Below are positions 8,827 through 16,514 of a stretch of 64,000 nt of DNA, one piece after another (position 1 is the first letter of the stretch; each line of letters begins with the position of its first letter). The stretch comes from an uncultured Myxococcales bacterium. Lineage in GTDB: Bacteria > Myxococcota_A > UBA9042. The notes beneath the pieces are model-generated. The model was given only the letters and a program-made list of their open reading frames with translations. It did not search any database and had not been told where the DNA came from. The DNA lies in the NCBI GenBank assembly GCA_903840165.1, contig CAIMEY010000115.1:1-64000 (forward strand). The letters are read 5' to 3'. The position numbers and the translations under genes were made by a program.

Positions 8827-10317
8827 CTAGGGTTGACCGGCAGTCGCAGCCAAGCGGCTTTCACTGTCCAGAAGGAAATTGCCATCGGCGACCACCCGTT
8901 CGCCCGCGCGCAGGCCGGCGAGGATGGCCCACTCGCTTGAACCACCCGCTCCGGTTTCGACGCGCCGCGCTTGGAATCGACCCGGAGCTGCTTCGACAAA
9001 AACGTAACGATAATCGCCTGTGTCCACCACGGCGCTACGCGGAACACACAAGGCCCGACCCAGGGGCAACGCCAGATGCACGGTGGTCCATTGCCCGGCG
9101 CGGAACTGTCCTTGAACATTGGGGAGTTCGGCGCGAATACGCACGGTTCGGCTAGCGCTATCGACGGTCGGCGCCACCCAGTTGATGGGCAACTGCAGGG
9201 AAACCCCTTGTATTTCAGTCTGCAACATCGCCCCCACCCGCACGCCCTGCATTTGTGCCACCGGCACTTCGGCCTCAAGCCACAGCACGCTGAGGTCTGT
9301 GATGGTGAACAGCGCCGTATCGGCCGCGAAGGAACCTCCAGCAATAGCGCTTTTTTGTTGGATAATACCGCCGATTGGCGCGCGCAGGTGCAAGGTCGAC
9401 CCCGCGTGGCGACTGCGGGCCAACTCGCTCAACTCGCCCGAAGAAAAGCCAAATAATTCAAGGCGCGCGCGTGCAGCCTGGGCGACGCCATGCCCATCAC
9501 CGCCCATCGCCATCCCTTGTATTCCTGCGGCATTGAGAAACTCCTGTTGCGCTTCAAGCAGTTGAGGGCTGGCGACCACGGCCAAAAGCTGTCCCGCATG
9601 AACCACATCGCCCGTCCGTTGCACCAGCAGTTTCTGAATCCAGCCGGTGAAACGGGCGTGTACTTCAACGGTTTGGTCCTCGGCCGTCAGCAGCGCCGCC
9701 GGCAGCTGCAGCGATTGGCTGAGTTCATGGTCTGCCACAGTGGCCATCGGCAAGGGCAGATTGCGCAATCGTTCTGGGGTGATCTGAACCGTCGCCAGCC
9801 CCGGCACCTCCGCCCAAGTGACGCCCTCAGGCAGGGCCACCGCCTGCAAATCCATGCCACATTGCGGACAGCGGGCGTGGGCATCGTGGCTCTTGACCTC
9901 GGGGTGCATCGGGCAGTGATACATTGGCGTAGCATCAACGGGTTGGTCGCTATGATGCGTCGTCGCCGTCTGCACATCGGCCAGCTGCGCAGCGGGCAGA
10001 GCTGGCACGGCCGGCAGGGCGGGCAGGGCGGGCAGGGCCGGGTTTGCTCGCGAGACCAAAGTCATGTGGCAGATCGGACATTCCCCGGGGTGATTCTGCT
10101 TGATTTGTGGGTGCATCGGGCACAGGTAAGTCGCCAGCTGTCCAGCGGCGGCGTGGGCCCCACTCTCCGTCCACCACCACGTCGTCAGCGCCAGTCCCGC
10201 CAGCGCCACAATCAGCAGCCACCGCACTACGGCCATCACCTTTGCCCCGCGAGGCGGCGCTTCTTCGCCCTGGGGCATGGCCTGAGGAGCAATTGGCTGT
10301 TCACGTTGCGTATCCAT
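8827..10317 (-). CDS. cusB: Metal efflux membrane fusion protein with two metal-binding motifs, CusB type
   Basis: 496 residues, the periplasmic adaptor of the pump. One N-terminal membrane segment (VVRWLLIVALAGLALTTWWW) anchors it. Two heavy-metal-binding motifs follow: YLCPMHP...CPICHMTL and YHCPMHP...CPQCGMDL, joined by a Pro/Ala/Leu repeat linker. After that come the usual lipoyl/beta-barrel adaptor blocks (VEVHARFTGWIQKL, LRAPIGGIIQQKSAIAG, VVADGNFLLDSESRL). CusB proteins bind Cu(I) and pass it to CusA. ATG 10317 is chosen because GAGGA precedes it; GTG 10329 is also in frame. Same operon as cusA (89 bp gap holding a repeat) and the outer membrane factor. Confidence 0.92.
   Translation of the reverse strand: MDTQREQPIAPQAMPQGEEAPPRGAKVMAVVRWLLIVALAGLALTTWWWTESGAHAAAGQLATYLCPMHPQIKQNHPGECPICHMTLVSRANPALPALPALPAVPALPAAQLADVQTATTHHSDQPVDATPMYHCPMHPEVKSHDAHARCPQCGMDLQAVALPEGVTWAEVPGLATVQITPERLRNLPLPMATVADHELSQSLQLPAALLTAEDQTVEVHARFTGWIQKLLVQRTGDVVHAGQLLAVVASPQLLEAQQEFLNAAGIQGMAMGGDGHGVAQAARARLELFGFSSGELSELARSRHAGSTLHLRAPIGGIIQQKSAIAGGSFAADTALFTITDLSVLWLEAEVPVAQMQGVRVGAMLQTEIQGVSLQLPINWVAPTVDSASRTVRIRAELPNVQGQFRAGQWTTVHLALPLGRALCVPRSAVVDTGDYRYVFVEAAPGRFQARRVETGAGGSSEWAILAGLRAGERVVADGNFLLDSESRLAATAGQP
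10011..10041. repeat. 9-bp tandem repeat inside cusB
   Basis: About three tandem copies of GGCAGGGCG. Read on the minus strand they encode an Ala-Leu-Pro repeat that forms the linker between the two metal-binding motifs of the fusion protein. Slippage here would change linker length in steps of three residues without breaking the frame. Confidence 0.7.
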
Positions 10318-10413
10318 GGGTTTCCTCACTTGCTGTCTGGGTCGTCGGGGCCTTTGCCACGGGTCGTTTTCGGCCGCTACTGGTCCGTCAAGATCTTGAA
10401 CATTCTCGGTTTT

Positions 10414-11748
10414 CTACATGCCCATGCCGCCGGTGGCGCTCGAGGCGGGCAGGGACAGACTCGGCCCCGTGGCCATGGCGCCTGAGCCATCGCCCCGCTC
10501 GAGCCGCAGGTATTGCGCCCGCGCTTGCAACCAGGCCGTGTCGAGGTCGACGAGATTCAGCTCCAACTGCACCTGCTGATGCAGTGCCTCGTAAATGTCA
10601 AAAACCGTCGTATTTCCCGTCACTAATCCAGGTGTGTCAGCCTGCGCCGCCTTGCGCAAAAGCGGCATCACCGTGTTGGCCAAGCGGTCGCGCCGGGCCG
10701 TCAACGAACGCAGCCGCCCAGAGACTTCGTGCATTTGCGCCAGCCAGCCCCGCGACCAGGCCTGCGTTTCTGCTTCCAGCGCCAGCGCTTGGTGCACGCC
10801 CATACCCGCACGGGCCGCCGCGCGCTCCTTGGAGGCCCCCCAGCCCGGCAGCGTCGCGCCCACCATCAGCACCAGGCCAAAAGGCATGTCTGCCATGGAC
10901 ATCACGCCAACGCCCGGCATCAGCACGCCCGCATTGGCCGCCGACTCCGCCTTGGCTTGGGCCTTGGCCGCCTCCGCCTGCAGGTTGCGGCGGGCAAGGG
11001 TGGGATGGTCCGTAAGTAAATTCGCTGGGTTTACCTCAAGGGGTCCTTCGGGCAGCCGCAGGTCGGGGGCCGGCAGTTCAGTCTGGGTCGCCTGGCCCAT
11101 CAGCGCCTGCACGCTGGCCTGCAGCGCCGGCTCCAGGGTCTGCAGCGCCTCAAGATTTGCATTGAGTTCCGCGACATTGGCCTGCATCCGCCACAGCCGC
11201 GACTGCTGCCCCGCGCGGCCATTGGCCACTGACCGTTGGGCCAGTTCCAGCAGTTGGTCGCCCATGTGTGCGTGGTGGGCCAGCACTTGCTTGCGCGCTG
11301 CGACCTCGCGCCAGGCGATAAAGGCCATTCGGGCCGAGAACTCAGTTTCAGCTTGAAGATTCGGATGTTGCGCGGCGATCGCTTGGGCAGCTACCCGACC
11401 CGCATGGACCATCGCCTGATCTTGGTGTCCAAGAGGAAAAGGCTGTGAAATTGTGAGAGAAATGCGCGGCTGCTTGCTCGGCGGCAGGTCGATTTCCATC
11501 GCCGACGCGTCTAAGCGGGGCTCAGGCAGTCCGGCATTGCGCATAGCCGCTGTTTGCGCTGCCTTAACGCGCAGTTCCAACGCCTGACTGCTCGGATGGT
11601 TGAGCCAGACCGCTTGCAGCACGGCCTGTTCGGTGGTGACGGGATGGGCTGCTAGCGCGGCTTCGGGCTCAGTTGCATCCGCCTCAGCGAGCGCCACCCA
11701 GCCGGCCACAGCCAATAGCGGAAAAATACAGCGCAAAATAGGACGCAT
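10414..11748 (-). CDS. cusC: Outer membrane efflux protein, TolC/CusC-like
   Basis: 444 residues with a signal peptide (ILRCIFPLLAVAGWVALAEA), followed by long amphipathic helical repeats typical of the outer membrane efflux (OEP) family: SLTISQPFPLGHQDQAM, LQTLEPALQASVQALMG and VFDIYEALHQQVQLELN. It would form the outer membrane channel of the copper exporter. The C-terminus ends in Met/Gly (SSATGGMGM), which may bind copper, though this is speculative. ATG 11748 is preferred to TTG 11760, with GGGAG seven bases upstream. Lies between the Cys/His-rich protein and cusB on the same strand. Confidence 0.88.
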   Translation of the reverse strand: MRPILRCIFPLLAVAGWVALAEADATEPEAALAAHPVTTEQAVLQAVWLNHPSSQALELRVKAAQTAAMRNAGLPEPRLDASAMEIDLPPSKQPRISLTISQPFPLGHQDQAMVHAGRVAAQAIAAQHPNLQAETEFSARMAFIAWREVAARKQVLAHHAHMGDQLLELAQRSVANGRAGQQSRLWRMQANVAELNANLEALQTLEPALQASVQALMGQATQTELPAPDLRLPEGPLEVNPANLLTDHPTLARRNLQAEAAKAQAKAESAANAGVLMPGVGVMSMADMPFGLVLMVGATLPGWGASKERAAARAGMGVHQALALEAETQAWSRGWLAQMHEVSGRLRSLTARRDRLANTVMPLLRKAAQADTPGLVTGNTTVFDIYEALHQQVQLELNLVDLDTAWLQARAQYLRLERGDGSGAMATGPSLSLPASSATGGMGM

Positions 11749-11889
11749 TGACGCTCCCAACTGGCCTTGGCTCAGCCAAAGTCAGCAGTGGTCAACGTCT
11801 AACGGTGCGGAAATTGGCCCAAATCGACGCGGTGATTTTGGGACAACGAGGCGCACTCCGACCCCGCGGAGTGACCGGCCGCGCCTGTC

Positions 11890-12363
11890 CTACACCAAAC
11901 GATGGGCAAATAAAGTGATTCTATCTGCAGGCTTGGCGCCTGGTGGTCCGCGAGCGTACTGGCGTAGGGGCTGCCAGCGCTGCACACCTTGCAGCGTTGT
12001 CCCTCGGGGTAGTGCGAGCCAAGCTACTGAGACTGAAGGTAAAACCGGTGCTACCGTCGGTCGTTGGACCTGTCCGCTCAACATGCGCGGCACATGGTCA
12101 TCCGTGCAACAGTGCGAATTGCCTTGTATTTTCGCGGAATCACGCGCGATCGGGGTTGCCGCTTCGTCTGTCTTGGCGTGGTGGCAGCAAGCGTGCCCGG
12201 CAGCCATCTCAGGCGGTGCTTGGGCGGGGCGAAGAACCTGGCTGCTGGGGCAATCGCCGCATAAACACAGCAGATTAAGGCCAAGCACTTGGCTCAGCAG
12301 GGCGACGACGGTCACTAAGGTCACGCTGAGGCGCATTCGTACCCGTGCGAGGACACCCCGCAT
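11890..12363 (-). CDS. Cys/His-rich exported protein heading the copper efflux operon
   Basis: 157 residues. A strong hydrophobic N-terminal segment (SVTLVTVVALLSQVLGLNLLCLC) is followed by Cys/His clusters: CLCGDCPSS, GHACCHHAKTD and GNSHCCTDDH. Small exported proteins with CC and CHH clusters are common beside cus-type operons. I infer a metal-sensing or metal-buffering role in the periplasm, but I do not recognise a named family. It is the first gene of the minus-strand run toward cusC-cusB-cusA. ATG 12363 has no clear ribosome binding site, and ATG 12336 is an alternative. No CusRS or CueR gene is nearby. Confidence 0.6.
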   Translation of the reverse strand: MRGVLARVRMRLSVTLVTVVALLSQVLGLNLLCLCGDCPSSQVLRPAQAPPEMAAGHACCHHAKTDEAATPIARDSAKIQGNSHCCTDDHVPRMLSGQVQRPTVAPVLPSVSVAWLALPRGTTLQGVQRWQPLRQYARGPPGAKPADRITLFAHRLV

Positions 12364-12447
12364 CTACAGGGTAGGCGCTTCGCTCCCGCCGCGCAAGCGA
12401 CGGTCATGTCAGTGTGAATACTTTGGAATGATAGGAGAAATTGCATC

Positions 12448-12474
12448 GGGCTTTCGATTCAGTGGGCCAAGCCC
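12448..12474. terminator. Stem-loop downstream of the STT3 gene
   Basis: GGGCTT (12448-12453) pairs with AAGCCC (12469-12474) directly after the STT3 stop codon. There is no T-run on either side, so termination would have to be Rho-assisted or the structure may simply stabilise the 3' end. Confidence 0.3.
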
Positions 12475-12479
12475 GCACA

Positions 12480-14705
12480 TCACCGCTGGGTATCGGTGGT
12501 CGCTGCGGGGGCGGCTACTTCAACAGAGTGACCAGATTCCACTGCACTTTCAGCAACATCAACACGAATAGCAGCCGCGTCGCCCACGCGCACCTGCCAG
12601 GGGCCGAGGGCCTGCAACGAAAAGGGCATGCCCGATGTGGCATACGGAACCCGCAAATCATAACGTTCATCGCGGGTTGCAATCGCCAGCTGCGCGAACT
12701 CGAAGGCCGGCGCCCCCGGATGCTTGACCTGGATTCGCGCCCAAACGACAGTTCCAGCCGTCGCATGACCGCGGATGTGCGCGCCAGCTACCCGTTCATA
12801 CAGTGAAATTTCCCGGACGGCCCCCGGCAATTGCTGCGAGAACAGCCCGGTCAACTCCAGGGGAGACTGGTGAATCCTTCGCAAAGTGCCTGTTCCTTCA
12901 AGCATTTGTCGATTTCCACCTGCGCCCGCAGCACGAGCAGAACCAGCGTCCCGGAGCAAGCGAGTGCCAAGGGCATCGGTCGCAGTAGCCAAATCCATTG
13001 ACGGCACGCCTAGTTCGCTGGCATAGGCCTGCCACACCGCCCACGGCGTGGCCATCGTCCACAGCCAGCGCACCTGTCGTTGCGCCAGGACCGTCTCCGC
13101 GTCTGCGGCACTAGCGGCCAAAAGGACCTGCAAACTGTCGCGAAGCGCTTGGCGTTCGCGGAGTTCCGTGAAGTTGCTGGCCACCACGGGCTGTCCGGTC
13201 ACGTGCAGGATTTTGTGGCCCACGTCCCAGGGTGCCAGCACGCAACGCGGGCCCTGATCGCTGGGCGGCGGCAGGTGCTTCTTCATCCAACTCATCGTGC
13301 GCCATAGGGATTCTTCATGGGCACTCCAGCGATCGGCACCGGTCGAGCCCAAAGCCAGGGGCAAGAGCGCCAACGCGCCAAGACCGATGCCGATGCGCGG
13401 CCAACGCGGCATGTGACCGGTCAAAATCGCAGCCCACGCAAGGGCATAGGGCACCGCGAGCACTAGGCCAAAGCGCACCTGCCCAAGGCCCAGAGGCGTG
13501 AGCAGCAGCAGCGCCGCAACCAAAAGCACCCGCCGCGGTTGGGGTAAGGTCTGAAATGCAAAGGGTAAAGCCGGTAGCAGCACAACGGCACCGCCCATCA
13601 ACACCAGCGGCTGAGGCCAAGGGCGCGACCACAGGGGACGGCTCTCCTCAATCGCCGCAACCATGCCTTGACGTTGGGAAAAACCGGCAGCTGCGGCAAC
13701 GGCGTCGGCCATCGCCGGATCGACGACCAGCGCTAGACCCAGCACCGCCAATCCGGCGACGATGCCAGCGAACAGCGCAAGAATTCGAGGTTTTTGTTGG
13801 GCTCCAGCCAGCCACGCTATCGTCGTCACGGTCGTTGTCAGACCAGCGAGCAGCCACAGTGTGAAACGACTTGGCGCATGAGGTGCCACTAACCCTTGGA
13901 TAAAATACGGCGAATTGCAGATTGCGGGCACGGCGACCAGCCCAGCGCCAGCCACGCCCCAGGCCAAGGTAGTGAGCCGCGGCGTCCTCTCGGGCAGTTC
14001 GCGTGGACCCCACAGCGCCGCTAGCAGCGCCGCACTCACCAGCAGCAGCATGGCTATCCAAGCTTCTGTAACTAGGGCGAAAGCCAGGCCAAGGCTCAAG
14101 GCTATCGCCAGGCTCGACTGCCAGCGCGGGCGACGCAGCGCCAGGTCCAAACTCCACAGGGCCGCGCAGACCAAAGGCCCGAGCAGCATATGGTGATCTA
14201 CGAAGGAATACGCGGTGTACCAGATGTGCAGGGGCAGCAGGGCGCTGATGAGGCCGGCCGCCACGGCTGCCCGTCGACCCAGCCACAGCCAAGCCAGGGC
14301 CGCCGTCAGCCACGCTGCGAGAACACCGCTCGCTACCGGCAACCACGCTGCAAACTGTTCCACCACCTGAGGATTTTGCCATGCCGCCGGCCCCAAATGC
14401 AGTAGGGCCGCCACGCCGCGCTCTAGCCCCCCCGGCCAGGGCGGCACAGCCCCTTGGGGACAGGTCAGGCCCGGGTCCGTTGTCGACAAATGCGGAAACG
14501 TTTGAACGGCTTGGACCATTCGCCGCAGATAGTAGTGGGCGTCCGAAGAGGTCGGGCGCACCACGCCCTGGGCCGTCTGCAGCAGGCCGGTCCCAAGCAC
14601 GCGCACCGTCAGCGCCGTGGCACCGACGCCAATGGCCACAGCCAGCGCCAGCCAAAGATTGCTGGGCGGTTGCGGGGGATTGCTCGGAATATCAGTTGGT
14701 TCCAT
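12480..14705 (-). CDS. STT3-like oligosaccharyltransferase (PglB/AglB type)
   Basis: 741 residues. It has a cytosolic Pro-rich N-terminus, then about a dozen membrane segments, then a periplasmic C-terminal domain. Family landmarks: SSDAHYYLRR (about 54-62), the first acidic catalytic loop (D-x-x-Y-Y-x-R); SFVDHHMLLG, the second conserved loop; and CVLAPWDVGHKI with ASNF (about residues 488-510), corresponding to the WWDYG motif that binds the acceptor sequon. STT3 proteins move a lipid-linked glycan to Asn of exported proteins. ATG 14705 is chosen because the frame upstream only overlaps the neighbouring gene. The adjacent nucleotidyltransferase lies 64 bp upstream. No obvious glycan synthesis genes are in view. 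Confidence 0.82.
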   Translation of the reverse strand: MEPTDIPSNPPQPPSNLWLALAVAIGVGATALTVRVLGTGLLQTAQGVVRPTSSDAHYYLRRMVQAVQTFPHLSTTDPGLTCPQGAVPPWPGGLERGVAALLHLGPAAWQNPQVVEQFAAWLPVASGVLAAWLTAALAWLWLGRRAAVAAGLISALLPLHIWYTAYSFVDHHMLLGPLVCAALWSLDLALRRPRWQSSLAIALSLGLAFALVTEAWIAMLLLVSAALLAALWGPRELPERTPRLTTLAWGVAGAGLVAVPAICNSPYFIQGLVAPHAPSRFTLWLLAGLTTTVTTIAWLAGAQQKPRILALFAGIVAGLAVLGLALVVDPAMADAVAAAAGFSQRQGMVAAIEESRPLWSRPWPQPLVLMGGAVVLLPALPFAFQTLPQPRRVLLVAALLLLTPLGLGQVRFGLVLAVPYALAWAAILTGHMPRWPRIGIGLGALALLPLALGSTGADRWSAHEESLWRTMSWMKKHLPPPSDQGPRCVLAPWDVGHKILHVTGQPVVASNFTELRERQALRDSLQVLLAASAADAETVLAQRQVRWLWTMATPWAVWQAYASELGVPSMDLATATDALGTRLLRDAGSARAAGAGGNRQMLEGTGTLRRIHQSPLELTGLFSQQLPGAVREISLYERVAGAHIRGHATAGTVVWARIQVKHPGAPAFEFAQLAIATRDERYDLRVPYATSGMPFSLQALGPWQVRVGDAAAIRVDVAESAVESGHSVEVAAPAATTDTQR

Positions 14706-14769
14706 GGTGTGCCGTCGCCCGCGCCGAAGGGAATCGCACCACCGCTTGTATGCGCGGGCTCGGCTGGGG

Positions 14770-15873
14770 TCAAGGCGTCGATCGCGGCCCCTGCCTGTCT
14801 CGACGGCGGCGCAGCCAAGTAGGTGCTTCTGCAAGGGTTTTGCCCAAGGTCTGGCCGAGCCAACGCAAGGTCGGCTGGGCACCGTCGCAGGTCGCGGCCG
14901 AGCAAGCGAGGTGCAGCCCATAGCGCCTCAGGCCGTGTTCTTCCAAAGGATTGAGGGTATTGCGCCACGTCTGCACCCGGCGCTGCCACGGCAGAGGCAG
15001 GCTCGCCGCGACGCCTTGGGGCAACTGCACGCCACCCACCAGTTCCTGCGCCGCAACCAACGTCGCCGCCAGCGCCTGCCGAACTCGCCAATGCTCCGCT
15101 TGCACAAGGCCCTGGTCCCACGGCCAAACCGCCTGACTTTGCAGGAGCATCGCCCAGTCCAGCAGCCAAACGTCGCGCTCAAAATGGTGCCCCGCCGCGT
15201 GCGCCGCCAAGTACAGGAGCTCGTCCATCGCTGTTAGAATGCGGGTTTGCGGGGCATAGGCCCCTTGCCAGGGCTGACTGCGTGCCAGCAGGTCGGCTGT
15301 GGGCATTTGCGCTCCCAGCCCGCGAAAAGCGCAGAAATGCAGTTCAATCAAGGGGGATAGGGGCCGCTGCCAAGCCCTGTGTTGGTGCCACTGCCAATCG
15401 CTCCGCGCCTTCTTGGGCTGAGCCAACGCAAAGCCGAGCTGCGTCAAAACCCGCTCAGCTATTGGGAAATCACCAGGAGTCACCAGCAGGTCCAGGTCAC
15501 TACAGCGGCGCACCACGGGGGCGGGCCACAACCGATCGGCGAGGATCGGGCCCTTGAGCGCCACATGGTCGATGCCGGCGGTCTGCAAAGCCAAGGCGAC
15601 TTCGCCCAAAACCGCTGTATATAAGCCCTGTTCGAGCCTTGCAGCTTGGAGCCATTGTTCAGCCTGACTGCGCACGGCCGGCGCCAATGTCACGTTGCCG
15701 CGATCGTGCAGGGCCAGCGCCAAGCCTTCAAGGCCTTGCCGATGCAGCGCCGCCGCACAGTCCGTCGGCGTTAGCCAGCCGCGGTGGCCCAACCAGGAGA
15801 GCAGCAAAGTCCAGCGTTGATCGGGAGTTGGTTCGGTCGTGGCTGCGGAAATGGGCACGGCGCGCTCCGTCAT
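14770..15873 (-). CDS. Nucleotidyltransferase family protein (NTP_transf_5-like)
   Basis: 367 residues. HVALKGPILADRLWP (about 103-117) and VVRRCSDLDLLVTPGDF (about 120-136, with the Asp pair at 126/128) form the signature of the uncharacterised nucleotidyltransferase family often found in exopolysaccharide, RiPP and PqqD-containing loci. A later ELLYLAAHAAGHHFERDVWLLDWAMLL segment also fits the family. Soluble, no signal peptide. It precedes the STT3 gene on the same strand, so a link with glycan or surface modification is possible but unproven. The ribosome binding site before ATG 15873 is weak. Confidence 0.75.
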   Translation of the reverse strand: MTERAVPISAATTEPTPDQRWTLLLSWLGHRGWLTPTDCAAALHRQGLEGLALALHDRGNVTLAPAVRSQAEQWLQAARLEQGLYTAVLGEVALALQTAGIDHVALKGPILADRLWPAPVVRRCSDLDLLVTPGDFPIAERVLTQLGFALAQPKKARSDWQWHQHRAWQRPLSPLIELHFCAFRGLGAQMPTADLLARSQPWQGAYAPQTRILTAMDELLYLAAHAAGHHFERDVWLLDWAMLLQSQAVWPWDQGLVQAEHWRVRQALAATLVAAQELVGGVQLPQGVAASLPLPWQRRVQTWRNTLNPLEEHGLRRYGLHLACSAATCDGAQPTLRWLGQTLGKTLAEAPTWLRRRRDRQGPRSTP

Positions 15874-16088
15874 GGCTAGCGTCCGCTACCGCCTGAGTTC
15901 CCAGTGGTCCGGCGCTGGCCGAGTGCAACTGCGACCTAGCCAAATGGCTGGAGATTCAAGGAATTCACAACCGCACAGTGCTCGAGGAGCCACAACCCGA
16001 TCGACTCACCCGAAACGGCTTCCGCGCGCGCCGCGGTCAGATTGGCTTCGCGGCGTCGTCAGATGTTTGTTATGAATTCGCGCAGATA

Positions 16089-16352
16089 CTAGTCGATCTC
16101 AGAGATCGCGTCCTGCTGCACGCGCACGATATCGATGCCGTGCTTGGCGCAGAAGGGCACAAAGCCGAGCTTGGCGATGCTGCGCAGGGCCCGGGTGCTG
16201 AGGCGCAAACGGACAAACTGGTCCAATTCCGGCACCCACAGGCGCTTGTACTGCAGATTGGGCAGCTGGCGCATCTTGGTCTTGGCGTTGGAGTGGCTGA
16301 CCAGGTGGCCATAGAGCGGCCGTTTGCCGGTGATGGTGCAGACGCGGGACAT
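16089..16352 (-). CDS. rpmB: 50S ribosomal protein L28
   Basis: 87 residues starting MSRVCTITGKRPLYGHLVSHSNAKTK and continuing RRLPNLQ-like and ELDQFVRLRLSTRALRSIAK, the standard bL28 pattern. It has only isolated cysteines, so it is the zinc-free form. ATG 16352 is set by GGAG seven bases upstream; the longer frame starting at 16487 is non-coding leader. It is monocistronic, with a clear sigma-70 promoter about 50 bp upstream. The usual partner rpmG is not adjacent. Confidence 0.95.
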   Translation of the reverse strand: MSRVCTITGKRPLYGHLVSHSNAKTKMRQLPNLQYKRLWVPELDQFVRLRLSTRALRSIAKLGFVPFCAKHGIDIVRVQQDAISEID

Positions 16353-16407
16353 AGGGAACTCCAATGGGCTGAGGCACATGGCCAGCAAAGGCCGTGGCGG
16401 GGGCAGT

Positions 16408-16436
16408 ATCCTAGCCGCCGGGACAGGTGTTGTCAA
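16408..16436 (-). promoter_or_regulatory. Sigma-70 promoter of rpmB
   Basis: On the minus strand a perfect TTGACA (16436-16431) is followed by a 17-bp spacer and TAGGAT (16413-16408). The predicted start point near 16401 gives a leader of about 50 nt before the rpmB start codon. Confidence 0.78.
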
Positions 16437-16514
16437 CAGCTCGCACGCCCCGACCGCGCTACGTGCTACGGAGCGCGTACGTGACACTAGGCGAAAGGCG
16501 CCGCTAAAGCCGGC

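Noticed and set aside
9490..10485. 331-residue plus-strand frame opposite cusB
   Set aside because: Antisense to a well-supported gene; Arg/Gln/His-rich shadow with no homology features.
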